Shown here piece by piece: positions 17,748 through 27,144 of a stretch of 64,000 bases of DNA. A program made the translations under genes and the position numbers. A model generated the notes under the pieces. The model searched no databases. It was given only the letters and a program-made list of their open reading frames with translations, and was not told the origin of the DNA. The DNA is from Oceaniglobus trochenteri (lineage in GTDB: Bacteria; Pseudomonadota; Alphaproteobacteria; Rhodobacterales; Rhodobacteraceae): contig NZ_JACNMM010000010.1 of assembly GCF_020529025.1 (NCBI RefSeq), positions 62,001-126,000 on the forward strand, read 5' to 3'. Numbering within the stretch: the stretch's first letter is position 1; every line of letters begins with the position of its first letter.

Positions 17748-18836
17748 TTAGTCACTCTGCCCGGTCTTTGGAACCGATTTCTTGCCGCCCAGATCGCGCA
17801 TCAGGCGGGGCAGTCGGCGGCTGGCCTTGTACATTTCCACATGCTGATCCATCCGCACCGCTGGATAGCCCATCATTACCCGGCCAGAAGGCACGTTCGA
17901 CAGGATCTTGGTGCCGCCGGTCGAAATCACGTCGTCACCGATGAAGATGTTGTCGGCCACGCCGCTTTGCCCGCCAAAGACACAGCGGTCGCCCACGGTG
18001 GTGCTTCCGGCGATACCCGTCTGTGCGGCCAGAAGGCAGTCGCGCCCCAGGATCACGTTGTGGGCCAGGTGGCATAGGTTGTCGATCTTGCAGCCGTCTC
18101 CCACCTCGGTATCGCGGATGGTGCCCCGGTCGATGCAGGCATTGGCGCCAAGTTCGACATCGTCTCCGATTTTCACCGACCCCAGCGAATGGATGCGCGT
18201 CCAGCTCTGCTCGAGGATCTCGCCCTGGTCGCCCAGGGAATGGCGCGCCCGTTCCACCCCCGAGGTCTGGGGCGTGACAAAGGACAGGCCGTCGGCACCG
18301 ATCACCGCACCGGGTTGGGCGATGAAACGGTCGCCGATGACGATCCGCGCGCCGATCCGCACGCCCGACAGGATCATCGCGTCGGCCCCGATGCGGCTGT
18401 CGTTTTCGATGCTGACATGCGCGGCGATGCGCGCGCGTGGCCCGATCCGTACGTTTGCGCCCACCACGACCAGCGGGCCGATGGCCGCGCCCTCGGCGAT
18501 CTGCGCCGAAGGGTCGATCACCGCGCTCGGGTGGATGCCCGGCGCGATCCGGGGGCCCGGGTCCATCATCCGGGTCAGATGCGCCATGGCATAGCGCGGG
18601 CGCGGCACGACAAGGGCGGCTTTCAGGCCCATGGCCTGCCAATCAGCCCCTTCCCACAGGATGGCGGCCTGCGCCTGGCCCTGCGATAGCCCCTCGGCAT
18701 ATTTCGGCTGCATCGCCAGCGCCAAGTCGCCGGGTCCGGCCGTGGCCGGTTCGGCCGCGCCGGTGATTTCAAGGTCAAGGGCGCCGAAGGCTTTCGCCTC
18801 CAGCGTCTCTGCAATCTGTCTGATCGTGAATGCCAT
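17748..18836 (-). CDS. LpxD-family UDP-3-O-acylglucosamine N-acyltransferase
   Basis: A 362-aa left-handed beta-helix acyltransferase. The N-terminal uridine-binding domain (about 1-95) includes the GDLALAMQPKYAE segment. About 25 hexapeptide-type repeats (IHPSAVIDPSAQIAEGAAIG and onward) follow, with the catalytic-type His in DNLCHLAHNV and a C-terminal helical extension (QHVEMYKASRRLPRLMRDLG). LpxD N-acylates the lipid A precursor. Here it sits with acp and a KAS gene, not in the usual bamA-lpxD-fabZ-lpxA cluster, so it may be a second copy or act on another amino sugar. The ATG at 18836 begins MAFTIRQIAETLEA, the family N-terminus. Confidence 0.82.
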   Translation of the reverse strand: MAFTIRQIAETLEAKAFGALDLEITGAAEPATAGPGDLALAMQPKYAEGLSQGQAQAAILWEGADWQAMGLKAALVVPRPRYAMAHLTRMMDPGPRIAPGIHPSAVIDPSAQIAEGAAIGPLVVVGANVRIGPRARIAAHVSIENDSRIGADAMILSGVRIGARIVIGDRFIAQPGAVIGADGLSFVTPQTSGVERARHSLGDQGEILEQSWTRIHSLGSVKIGDDVELGANACIDRGTIRDTEVGDGCKIDNLCHLAHNVILGRDCLLAAQTGIAGSTTVGDRCVFGGQSGVADNIFIGDDVISTGGTKILSNVPSGRVMMGYPAVRMDQHVEMYKASRRLPRLMRDLGGKKSVPKTGQSD

Positions 18837-18864
18837 GTGATGCCCCCTGAATACGGGGCAACAC

Positions 18865-20487
18865 TTAGCTGCCGATCTGCGGCATTTCCACCCCGGCCGC
18901 ACGCAGCGCGTTCAGGATCTTCGCGTCACGTCCATAGACATCGCCCCGATACTCCATCCCGCCGGTCGGCTTGGTATAGGCGGTGCGATAGACCAGGTGC
19001 ACGGGCACCGGCTGTTCGAGGTTCACGCGCGTCTCGGCGCCCGAGCGCAGGTACCGCTGGAATTCGCCAACCGGATCCTCGGTCTGCTTGGCCAGAAGAG
19101 CATAGCCGAAATCGAAGGGGTCGTTCAGACGGATACAGCCATGGCTGAAGGCGCGGCGTTCGCGCGAAAACAGGTTTTTCGCAGGCGTATCATGTAGATA
19201 GATATTGTACTTGTTCGGGAACATGAACTTGACCAGCCCCAGGGCGTTGCTGTTGCTGGGGGGCTGGCGCATGGAGAACGGGAAGGTGCGCGCGGTGTAC
19301 TGGCCAAATCCCCGGCCACGGTTCACCTCGCGCCCGCGGCTGTCGGTGATCTTCAGATAGCTCAGCGCATAGGGGTTGCGCCGCAGCACCGGAAGGTATT
19401 CGTTCACCACGATGGAACGCGGGATGTACCAGCTGGGGTTGATGACCATGTGGGTCATCGAATCCGAGAACTCGGGCGTCTTGCGGTCGCTGACATCCTT
19501 GCCGATCACGCTGCGGGTTTCGAAGGTGACTTCGCCATCGTCGATGATCTTGGCGCGGAAATCGGTCAGGTTCACCCAGATGTGGCGCTTTCCCCGCTCG
19601 ATGTTCATCCAGCGTTCGCGCTCCAGCGAAACAAGGATCTGGCCCAGCCGGGTTTCGGGGGCGACGTTGATCTCGCGGATGGTCGAGCTTCCGGCGACGC
19701 CGTCATCGGTCAGCCCGTTGTCGCGCTGAAACTGGGCCACGGCCTTCTGCATCTCGTCATCATAGACGCGGGTGGCGCTGCGCCGCAGATAGCCCTGGGC
19801 GATCAGGCGGTCGCGCAGGGCCACCACCTCGGCTCCGGTGGCGCCGGGTTTCAGCGAACCGGCACTGACGCGGGGGCCCCAGCCGCCCTGCCCGATCTGG
19901 CGCTGAATCTGCATCTTCTCGCGAATCAAGCGGGTGTATTCGGGCGAACGCGGGGTCAGCCCCCGAAGGTAGGCCAGCGGCAGGCTTTTCTCGAAGTCGT
20001 GCAGGGTTTGCAGCCGGTCGCGCAACGGCACCTCGCGCTTGATGCCGCTGTCCACTTGCGACGGGGTAAGAACGCCGGTGTTCAGGTCGCGCGCATAGCG
20101 CAGGAACATGCGGCTCATCTCGACCTCGATACGCCCGCGGTCGCGGGTGCTGCGCGCCGATGCCAGCAAGGCACGCACCGCATCGGGGCGGTAGCGGTCG
20201 GCGGGTAGCCCATGATCGACTGCCATTTCAATGACTTGCAAGAAGGCAGCACGGCGCTTCAGATCGTCTTCGCCATCGCCCACCCAGATCGGCTCGTACC
20301 CGTTTTCGCGATAGAAGGCGGAAATCGCTTCATCCTGGGCGGCCGATTCGGCGATCGCCTGCTTGAAAGCGGTCACCTGCGTGGCGGCGGCAACGGGAAG
20401 CGGGCCCAGCACCCCCGCCGACAGCAGCGCCGCGGTGGCCAGCGATCGAAACCGGGTCAGAGGGGCAGTCATCGAGGGTATTGGCAC
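18865..20487 (-). CDS. L,D-transpeptidase (YcbB/LdtD-like)
   Basis: A 540-aa periplasmic enzyme. A signal sequence (about residues 8-36, ending AAA-TQV) is followed by a scaffold domain, a peptidoglycan-binding domain (about 210-275: KPGATGAEVVALRDRLIAQG, FQRDNGLTDDGVAG) and a YkuD domain. The YkuD catalytic motif HGCIRLNDPFDF contains the nucleophile Cys, and the upstream IYLHDTPAKNLF segment the conserved His. It makes 3-3 cross-links between meso-diaminopimelate residues. The adjacent lpxD/acp/fabF genes suggest a shared envelope role. It is divergent from the DUF882 gene, another peptidoglycan-related family, across 341 bp. Confidence 0.9.
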   Translation of the reverse strand: MPIPSMTAPLTRFRSLATAALLSAGVLGPLPVAAATQVTAFKQAIAESAAQDEAISAFYRENGYEPIWVGDGEDDLKRRAAFLQVIEMAVDHGLPADRYRPDAVRALLASARSTRDRGRIEVEMSRMFLRYARDLNTGVLTPSQVDSGIKREVPLRDRLQTLHDFEKSLPLAYLRGLTPRSPEYTRLIREKMQIQRQIGQGGWGPRVSAGSLKPGATGAEVVALRDRLIAQGYLRRSATRVYDDEMQKAVAQFQRDNGLTDDGVAGSSTIREINVAPETRLGQILVSLERERWMNIERGKRHIWVNLTDFRAKIIDDGEVTFETRSVIGKDVSDRKTPEFSDSMTHMVINPSWYIPRSIVVNEYLPVLRRNPYALSYLKITDSRGREVNRGRGFGQYTARTFPFSMRQPPSNSNALGLVKFMFPNKYNIYLHDTPAKNLFSRERRAFSHGCIRLNDPFDFGYALLAKQTEDPVGEFQRYLRSGAETRVNLEQPVPVHLVYRTAYTKPTGGMEYRGDVYGRDAKILNALRAAGVEMPQIGS

Positions 20488-20828
20488 GTCATCAAACTCC
20501 GAAAGATAAAAAGCAACGTCATTGCACAGGTTTAGAACCCATAGCCGAAGTCAGGTTCGCCAGCAATTCCAACCCTGTCCATTCACGTTTGCGACAGGGC
20601 TGGATTTTTCCCCGACCGGGCATCGAGCGATGAAATCGGCAAATTGGGGCAATGAGAAGGCGCGTTAAGCAAATTTTTGCCGATCTGGGGTAAACCGGAC
20701 ACAGAATGGAACCTTCCGCCTTGGTCCGACGGGCGAGCCATGTCATAGAGGCTCTGCAACCTGGGGGACGAGGTGGCAAAAAATGCCGCAAAGGCGGCAG
20801 ACAGGTAAGAACGGGACAATAGTAATCA

Positions 20829-21398
20829 ATGACTGATACAAGCTCGAAGGGCCTGACCAGGCGTGCATTGCTGGGGGCCTTCGCCGCAACAACCGTGGCT
20901 GCGGCTCCGACCTATTCCAACGCTTTCGGCTTCCTGCGTGGTGGTGGCGACATCCGCCGTCTGAAGATGTATTCAGGCCGGACCGGCGAAAGCATCGACA
21001 TGATCTACTGGATCGAGGGCAACTACATCAAGGACGCCCTGACCGAGATCACGCATTTCATGCGCGACTGGCGGAACAACAAGGCCCTGAACATCGACGC
21101 GCGTACCGTCGACATCATGACCGCCGCGCACAACCTGATGGATACGTCCGAACCCTACATGCTGTTGTCGGGCTATCGGTCGCCGGAAACCAACGCGATG
21201 CTGCGCAGCCGGTCCTCGGGCGTGGCCAAGAATTCGCTGCACCTGCGCGGCCAGGCCGCCGATCTGCGGTTGCAATCGCGCTCCGTCAACCAGATGGCAC
21301 GCGCTGCTGCGGCCTGTGCGGCCGGCGGTGTCGGGCGCTATTCCCGGTCGGATTTCGTCCATATGGATTGCGGCGCCGTCCGGTCCTGGGGCAGCTGA
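20829..21398 (+). CDS. DUF882 / YcbK-family (peptidase M15-like) protein
   Basis: A 189-aa protein with a twin-arginine-like export signal (LTRRALLGAFAATTVAAAPT), then the M15_3/DUF882 fold: SGYRSPETNAMLR, SLHLRGQAADLR and SDFVHMD, whose His and Asp residues match the D-Ala-D-Ala peptidase-like metal site. E. coli YcbK (MepK) is a 3-3 cross-link endopeptidase, so the divergent pairing with an L,D-transpeptidase is functionally sensible. The 341-bp gap 20488-20828 must hold both promoters; I could not define them. Confidence 0.85.
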   Translation: MTDTSSKGLTRRALLGAFAATTVAAAPTYSNAFGFLRGGGDIRRLKMYSGRTGESIDMIYWIEGNYIKDALTEITHFMRDWRNNKALNIDARTVDIMTAAHNLMDTSEPYMLLSGYRSPETNAMLRSRSSGVAKNSLHLRGQAADLRLQSRSVNQMARAAAACAAGGVGRYSRSDFVHMDCGAVRSWGS

Positions 21399-21449
21399 TC
21401 GTCTGACTGATGTGGTGGCCCGTGCCGCCATCTGAAATTCCGTTCGCCT

Positions 21450-21480
21450 TAGGCGGCTGCATCACGCAGTCGCCTTTTTT
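21450..21480 (+). terminator. Terminator after the DUF882 gene
   Basis: Stem AGGCGGCTGC / GCAGTCGCCT with loop ATCAC, then TTTTTT, 52 bp after the stop. Confidence 0.75.
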
Positions 21481-21531
21481 GATTGCTACGCTGACAACTC
21501 TGAAAGGCGCATCGGGTTCCACAGGCGCATG

Positions 21532-21560
21532 AAAAAACCGCCCGACGCCATGCCGGGCGG
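21532..21560 (-). terminator. Terminator after the mttB-like gene
   Basis: On the minus strand CCGCCCG and CGGGCGG pair around an ATGGCGT loop and run into TTTTTT, 27 bp beyond the stop of the mttB-like gene. Confidence 0.75.
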
Positions 21561-21586
21561 CCTGATAAGGCAGAAGCGTGGCAAAC

Positions 21587-23131
21587 TCAGCCGAAAGCGT
21601 CGGGCATCGAGGCCTTTCTTTCCGCCACATAGGCATCAAGCGATTCGGCAATTGCCGGATCAAGCGGCGGCTGAACGTAGTCACCCAACAGCTTCTGCAC
21701 TCGAAGGGCCGCCAGCGCCTGGGTGTCGCGCGCGCCTTCCTCGTCCCATGTCTCGAAAGGTTTGTAGTCGAACATCTCCGAGCGCCAGAAGGCGGCCTTG
21801 AAATTGTTCTGGGTATGCGCGCAGCCCAGGTAATGCCCCCCCGGTCCCACCTCGGCGATGGCATCCATGGCCTGACCGTTTTCGGTAATGTCGACGCCCC
21901 GCGCCAACCCGTGCAGGGCGCCAAGCTGATCGGCATCCATGACGAACTTCTCGTATGACGACACAAGCCCGCCCTCCAGCCACCCACAGGCATGAAGCAT
22001 GAAGTTCACCCCCGACAACAACCCCATGTTCAGCGAGTTCGAAGTCTCATAGGCCGCCTGCGCATCGGGCAGCTTGCTGCCGCAGAACGACCCGGCCGAG
22101 CGGTACGGAAGGCCAAGGCGGCGCACCAACTGCCCCGCGCCATAGGTGATCTGTGCCGCCTCGGGCGTGCCGAAGGTGGGCGCGCCGCTATTCATGTCGA
22201 TGCTGGTGACGAAGGCCCCCGCCACCACCGGCGCACCGGGGCGCACCAATTGCGAATAGGCGACGCCCGCCAGGATCTCGGCCAGAACCTGGGTCAGCGT
22301 GCCCGCCACCGACACCGGCGCCATGGCCCCGCCGACAATGAAGGGCGACACGATGCAGGCCTGGTTTGCGGCGGCGTAGACCTCAAGCGCGCCCATCATC
22401 GTCGCATCGAATGTCAGGGGCGAGTTGATGTTGATGAGCGAGGTCATCACCGTGTTGGCACCCACGAAATCGGCACCAAACAGCAGCTTGCACATCTCGA
22501 CGGAATCCCGCGCGCGCACGGGCTCGGTCACCGACCCCATGAAGGGCTTGTCCGAAAGCACCATGTGGGCCTGCAGCATATCCAGGTGACGCTTGTTCAC
22601 CGCAACGTCCGTCGGCTCGCAAACCGTACCGCCGGAATGGTGCAGCCACTTGGACATATAGCCCAGCTTCACGAAGTTGCGGAAATCCTCCATCGTGGCA
22701 TAGCGCCGCCCGCCGCTGGCATCGCGCACGAAGGGCGGCCCATAGACCGGCGCCAACACCAGGTTGCGCCCTCCGATCTCGACGTTGCGCGCCGGGTTGC
22801 GGGCATGCTGGGTAAAGGTGGCAGGCGCGGTTTCGCACAGCTTGCGGGCCAGGCCGCGAGGGATGCGCACCCGCTCGCCGTCGATCTCGGCGCCCGCGTT
22901 GCGCCAGCGCTCCAGTGCGGCGGGGTTCTCGGGGAAATTCACGCCGATCTCGGCCAAGACCGTTTCGGCGTTACGCTCGATCAGCTCGATCGCCTCGGCG
23001 TTCAGAATCTCGAAGTTCGGAATGTTGCGCTCGATGAAGCGGGCGGATTCGATCCTGACGGCGGTCCGCTCGGCGCGTCGTGCTGCTCCGCCACCGCCCC
23101 TGGCCCGTCGGGGTGCTGCTGTTTCGGACAT
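21587..23131 (-). CDS. Trimethylamine methyltransferase family protein (non-pyrrolysine MttB homologue)
   Basis: A 514-aa MttB-superfamily protein (ETVLAEIGVNFPENPAALE, GGRRYATMEDFRNFVKLGY, GVNFMLHACGWLEGGL). The reading frame is unbroken, with no in-frame UAG, so it lacks the pyrrolysine of true MttB. Known non-Pyl members demethylate quaternary amines such as glycine betaine or proline betaine, using a corrinoid partner. No corrinoid protein or reductase gene is adjacent. The N-terminus is basic and Gly/Ala/Arg-rich. Substrate unknown. Confidence 0.85.
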   Translation of the reverse strand: MSETAAPRRARGGGGAARRAERTAVRIESARFIERNIPNFEILNAEAIELIERNAETVLAEIGVNFPENPAALERWRNAGAEIDGERVRIPRGLARKLCETAPATFTQHARNPARNVEIGGRNLVLAPVYGPPFVRDASGGRRYATMEDFRNFVKLGYMSKWLHHSGGTVCEPTDVAVNKRHLDMLQAHMVLSDKPFMGSVTEPVRARDSVEMCKLLFGADFVGANTVMTSLININSPLTFDATMMGALEVYAAANQACIVSPFIVGGAMAPVSVAGTLTQVLAEILAGVAYSQLVRPGAPVVAGAFVTSIDMNSGAPTFGTPEAAQITYGAGQLVRRLGLPYRSAGSFCGSKLPDAQAAYETSNSLNMGLLSGVNFMLHACGWLEGGLVSSYEKFVMDADQLGALHGLARGVDITENGQAMDAIAEVGPGGHYLGCAHTQNNFKAAFWRSEMFDYKPFETWDEEGARDTQALAALRVQKLLGDYVQPPLDPAIAESLDAYVAERKASMPDAFG

Positions 23132-23224
23132 CGTGATACTCCCCGTGTGTCTGACATGGATGTAACCCCTCGCCCGGCCCCGTCAGCGCCGGTTTTCGCC
23201 CCATCCGGGCCAATAGCGACCTTG

Positions 23225-23290
23225 CCGTTTCTTCTTTGCAGAAATACTCAAATCCGCCGCTGCGCCACGCGCCATCTTGCGCAAGGGCGC
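23225..23290 (+). repeat. Short copy of the dispersed AAATACTC repeat upstream of guaA
   Basis: TTTCTTCTTTGCAGAAATAC followed by TC, then CGCCATCTTGCGCAAGGG. It matches the 5' part of the 147-bp repeats and, more fully, the copy near 1060-1125. It lies 20-90 bp before the guaA start. Confidence 0.5.
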
Positions 23291-23312
23291 GCCCTGCCAT
23301 ATCCCGCTTGCC

Positions 23313-24875
23313 ATGACCGATATATCCCACGAACGCCTACTCATCATCGACTTCGGAAGCCAGGTGACCCAGCTTATCGCGCGGCGTCTGCGTGAACTGA
23401 ATGTCTATTGCGAAATCCACCCGTTCCAGAACGTGAGCGAGGCGTTCCTGGCCGACTTCGCGCCACGGGCCGTCATCCTCTCGGGGGGGCCGGCCAGCGT
23501 GATCGACGCCGATTCTCCGCGCCCGCCCGCCGGCGTGTTCGAACTGGGCGTGCCGGTTCTGGGCATCTGTTACGGTCAGCAGGTGATGATGCAGATGCTG
23601 GGCGGCGAGGTGCTGCGCGGTCATGGCACGGCGGAATTCGGGCGCGCCTGGGTCACGCCCACCGATCACAAGACCGACCTTCTGACCGGCTGGTTCCTCG
23701 AGAACCGCGAACAGGTCTGGATGAGCCATGGCGATCATGTTGCCAAGATCGCCCCCGGATTCGGGGTTTCGGCCACCTCGCCCAATGCCCCCTTCGCGGT
23801 GATCTCCGACACCGAACGGCGGTTTTACGCGGTGCAGTTCCACCCCGAGGTGCACCACACCCCCAACGGCAAGACGCTGCTTGAGAATTTCGTCAAGATC
23901 GCCGGGTTTTCCGGCGACTGGACCATGGGCGCCTACCGCGAACAGGCGGTGCAGGCGATCCGCGACCAGGTGGGCGACGCCAAGGTGATCTGCGCGCTGT
24001 CGGGCGGAGTGGATTCCTCGGTCGCGGCCGTGCTGATCCACGAGGCGATCGGCGAACAGCTGACTTGCGTCTATGTCGATCATGGCCTTATGCGCGAGGG
24101 TGAATCCGAACAGGTCGTCGGCATGTTCCGCGAACATTACAACCTGCCCCTGATCCACGCCGATGAAAGCGATCTGTTCCTGGGTGAACTTGACGGTGTA
24201 AGCGACCCGGAAACCAAGAGAAAAATCATCGGCCGCCTCTTCATCGACGTGTTCCAGAAACATGCTGATGCCATCGGCGGCGCCCAGTTCCTGGCCCAGG
24301 GAACGCTGTACCCCGACGTCATCGAATCGGTCAGCTTTTCCGGCGGCCCCTCCGTCACGATCAAGAGCCACCACAACGTCGGCGGTCTGCCCGAGAAGAT
24401 GGGCATGAAGCTCGTCGAACCCCTGCGCGAACTGTTCAAGGACGAGGTGCGCGCCCTGGGTCGCGAGCTTGGCCTGCCCGACAGCTTCATCGGCCGCCAC
24501 CCCTTCCCCGGACCCGGCCTTGCCATCCGCTGCCCCGGAGAGATCACCCGCGAAAAGCTGGCGATCCTGCGCCGCGCCGATGCCGTCTATATCGACCAGA
24601 TCCGCAAGCACGGGCTGTACGATGAGATCTGGCAGGCCTTCGTCGCCATCCTGCCCGTGCGCACCGTCGGCGTCATGGGCGATGGGCGCACCTATGATTT
24701 TGCCTGCGCCCTGCGCGCGGTGACCTCGGTCGATGGCATGACGGCCGATTATTACCCCTTTACCCATGATTTCCTGGGCGAAACGGCCACCCGCATCATC
24801 AACGAGGTGCCGGGCATCAACCGCGTCACCTATGACATCACGTCAAAGCCCCCGGGCACCATCGAATGGGAATAG
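23313..24875 (+). CDS. guaA: GMP synthase (glutamine-hydrolysing)
   Basis: A 520-aa two-domain enzyme that converts XMP to GMP. The N-terminal class I glutamine amidotransferase domain has GICYGQQ (nucleophile Cys) and the His-Glu pair in FHPEVHHT. The ATP-pyrophosphatase domain begins near residue 200 with the P-loop [10 protein letters not shown]. The C-terminal dimerisation domain ends [17 protein letters not shown]. The ATG at 23313 gives [20 protein letters not shown]; the frame is open further upstream but has no homology. Confidence 0.97.
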   Translation: MTDISHERLLIIDFGSQVTQLIARRLRELNVYCEIHPFQNVSEAFLADFAPRAVILSGGPASVIDADSPRPPAGVFELGVPVLGICYGQQVMMQMLGGEVLRGHGTAEFGRAWVTPTDHKTDLLTGWFLENREQVWMSHGDHVAKIAPGFGVSATSPNAPFAVISDTERRFYAVQFHPEVHHTPNGKTLLENFVKIAGFSGDWTMGAYREQAVQAIRDQVGDAKVICALSGGVDSSVAAVLIHEAIGEQLTCVYVDHGLMREGESEQVVGMFREHYNLPLIHADESDLFLGELDGVSDPETKRKIIGRLFIDVFQKHADAIGGAQFLAQGTLYPDVIESVSFSGGPSVTIKSHHNVGGLPEKMGMKLVEPLRELFKDEVRALGRELGLPDSFIGRHPFPGPGLAIRCPGEITREKLAILRRADAVYIDQIRKHGLYDEIWQAFVAILPVRTVGVMGDGRTYDFACALRAVTSVDGMTADYYPFTHDFLGETATRIINEVPGINRVTYDITSKPPGTIEWE

Positions 24876-25780
24876 GCGCGGCCATTTCGCCGCGCCCCCT
24901 GTCCGACCCACAACCGTTCAAGGCGGCGCTCTGGATGGCGGGGGCCATCGCCTCGTTCTCGACGATGGCGGTGGCCGGGCGATCCCTCTCGTCCGAACTT
25001 GATACCTTCGAGATCATGCTCTTCCGCTCGATCGTCGGCTTCATCCTGGTGCTGTCGGTCGCGGGTCTTGCCGGCACCCTGCGCCAGGTGGAAACCCGGC
25101 GCCTGCGCCTACACATCCTGCGCAACATTTTCCATTTCACCGGCCATAACCTGTGGTTCTTCGCGATAACCGTGGCGCCCCTGGCCCAGGTCTTCGCGAT
25201 CGAGTTTTCGTCGCCCATCTGGGTTGCCCTGGCCGCGCCCTTCTTCCTGGCCGAGCGGCTGACGCGCATCCGGCTGCTGACCGCCTTCCTCGGCTTCATC
25301 GGCATCCTGATCGTGGCGCGCCCCTCGCTGAGCACGGTCGATCCCGGTCTCCTGGCCGCTGCCCTGGCCGCCATCGGGTTTGCCTCCACCAACATCATCA
25401 CCAAGATCCTGACCCGCGACCAGACGATCACATGCATCCTGTTCTGGCTGACGGGTATCCAGACGATTCTGGGCCTTCTTTGCGCGGGTATCGACGGGGA
25501 TATCGCTATACCTTCGGTTGAACTCTGGCCCTGGGTTCTGCTGGTGGGGCTTGCGGGCCTTCTTGCGCATTTCTGTCTGACCAAGGCGCTTTCCGTGGCC
25601 CCGGCCACCATCGTGATGCCTTTCGATTTCCTGCGCCTGCCGGTCATCGCCATCGTCGGAATGCTGATTTATGGTGAAAGTCTGGATATTTACGTGCTGA
25701 TCGGGGCCGTCATCATCTTCGGTGCCAACTACCTGAATATCTGGACCGAAAAAAAGCGGCACAAAAGTAACGGTTCTTAA
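24866..25780 (+). CDS. EamA-family (DMT superfamily) transporter
   Basis: A 304-aa inner-membrane protein of ten hydrophobic segments in two EamA repeats (about residues 12-145 and 155-290). The first repeat has [14 protein letters not shown] and [12 protein letters not shown], the second [20 protein letters not shown]. The start overlaps the end of guaA by 10 bp, suggesting co-transcription. Substrate unknown; DMT proteins export small metabolites such as amino acids. Confidence 0.85.
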   Translation: MGIGAAISPRPLSDPQPFKAALWMAGAIASFSTMAVAGRSLSSELDTFEIMLFRSIVGFILVLSVAGLAGTLRQVETRRLRLHILRNIFHFTGHNLWFFAITVAPLAQVFAIEFSSPIWVALAAPFFLAERLTRIRLLTAFLGFIGILIVARPSLSTVDPGLLAAALAAIGFASTNIITKILTRDQTITCILFWLTGIQTILGLLCAGIDGDIAIPSVELWPWVLLVGLAGLLAHFCLTKALSVAPATIVMPFDFLRLPVIAIVGMLIYGESLDIYVLIGAVIIFGANYLNIWTEKKRHKSNGS

Positions 25781-25873
25781 CCGATAAATTACTGACGCCG
25801 CGTCAAGAATTGACCCGTGGCGCGCTCTGCTCAAAGTAGTATGCGACAGATCAACGCATCGGGGGGAGTATCG

Positions 25874-27019
25874 ATGATGAACAAATTCATGTTGGCCGGA
25901 CTGGCCGGAGCAATGACCGCAGGTGTCGCCCATGCCGGCGCCGTGGACCGTTCCGGGCAATCCGTCGCCGTCATCTTCGAACCCGGCAACTACTTCGAAG
26001 CCAGCTTCGGCAGCGTGTCGCCCAAGGTCAGCGGTGTCGGCACCGCCTTTAGCCCCACCCCGGGTGGCAGCTCGGGCAACATGACCGAATCCTATACCCA
26101 GATCGGCACCGCCTATAAGCACGACTTCGGCAATGGCCTGGCCGCCGCGCTGATCTTCGATCAGCCCTTCGGCGCCGATGTGAACTATCCCGCGACCCAG
26201 CCCTATTTCGCGCGCGGATCGGTTGCCGAACTTTCGGCCGATGCCCTGACGGCGGTGGTGAAATACAAGTTCGCCTCGAACGTCAGCCTCTATGGCGGTC
26301 TGCGCTATCAGACCTTCAGCGCCGATGCGACGATCCCCTTCGTCACCGCAGGTCCGGGCACGCCGGGCGTCGTGAACCCCGGTGCCGTCTACACCGCCAA
26401 GGCCGACAAGGACGAAGGCTTCGGCTATCTGCTGGGCGTCGCCTATGAAAAGCCGGAAGTCGCGCTGCGTGTCGCGCTGACCTACAATTCGAAGATCAAG
26501 CATTCGCTGGCCACCAGCGAAACCTCGGCCTTCGGCGGCCCGGTCAACACCACGACCGAAATCGAAACGCCCCAGTCCGTGAACCTTGAATTCCAGACCG
26601 GCGTTGCCAAGGATACCCTGGTCTTCGGTTCGGTCCGCTGGGTCAACTGGAGCGATTTCGACATCACGCCCGTCGTCTATCAGGGCCTGACCGGCAACTC
26701 GCTCGTCAGCTATGCCAAGGATATCTACACTCTGAACCTGGGTGTGGGCCGCAAGCTGAACGAAAACTGGTCGGTCGCCGCCAGCGTCGGCTATGAAGAG
26801 CAGCAGGGCGGTTTCTCGTCCAACCTCGGCCCGACCGACGGCAACGTCTCGTTCGGCCTGGGCGCGACCTATACCCAGGACCGCATCAAGGTGACCGGCG
26901 GCATCCGCTATGTCGACATCGGCAATGCCCAGACCACTCTGGGTGGCGGTGTTGCAGCCTCCGAGTTCAGCTCGAACCACGCCGTCGGCTTTGGCCTGAA
27001 GGTCGGCTATACCTTCTGA
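25874..27019 (+). CDS. FadL/OmpP1/TodX-family outer membrane transporter
   Basis: A 381-aa outer membrane beta-barrel. The signal peptide MMNKFMLAGLAGAMTAGVAHA is cut before GAVDRSGQ. The domain start (VIFEPGNYFEASFGSVSPKV) matches the FadL family, which lets long-chain fatty acids or hydrophobic compounds cross the outer membrane. Alternating amphipathic strands continue to the terminal HAVGFGLKVGYTF, with the expected C-terminal Phe for BAM recognition. The ATG at 25874 follows a GGGGGGAG ribosome-binding site; the longer frame upstream is not likely to be used. Confidence 0.88.
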   Translation: MMNKFMLAGLAGAMTAGVAHAGAVDRSGQSVAVIFEPGNYFEASFGSVSPKVSGVGTAFSPTPGGSSGNMTESYTQIGTAYKHDFGNGLAAALIFDQPFGADVNYPATQPYFARGSVAELSADALTAVVKYKFASNVSLYGGLRYQTFSADATIPFVTAGPGTPGVVNPGAVYTAKADKDEGFGYLLGVAYEKPEVALRVALTYNSKIKHSLATSETSAFGGPVNTTTEIETPQSVNLEFQTGVAKDTLVFGSVRWVNWSDFDITPVVYQGLTGNSLVSYAKDIYTLNLGVGRKLNENWSVAASVGYEEQQGGFSSNLGPTDGNVSFGLGATYTQDRIKVTGGIRYVDIGNAQTTLGGGVAASEFSSNHAVGFGLKVGYTF

Positions 27020-27044
27020 TCCGCCCAAAGGGTGAAAACGAACC

Positions 27045-27074
27045 GGCCCCGGACCATGCGTCCGGGGCCTTTTT
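27045..27074 (+). terminator. Terminator after the FadL-type gene
   Basis: A perfect 10-bp stem GGCCCCGGAC / GTCCGGGGCC with loop CATGC, then TTTTT, 25 bp after the stop. Confidence 0.85.
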
Positions 27075-27144
27075 CATGTCTGGCGCACTGTCTTGCCGCA
27101 GGAATCGGATCGTGTGGCGAACCGCCCGCTGCTAGGACAGTGCG

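Noticed and set aside
25781-25873. Promoter TTGACC ... TAGTAT before the FadL-type gene
   Set aside because: The spacer would be 21 bp, too long for a sigma70 promoter, and I saw no better match. Not reported as a feature.
25109-27028. 639-codon minus-strand frame opposite the EamA and FadL-type genes
   Set aside because: It spans two genes and a promoter region on the other strand and shows no domain. An antisense artefact of codon bias.
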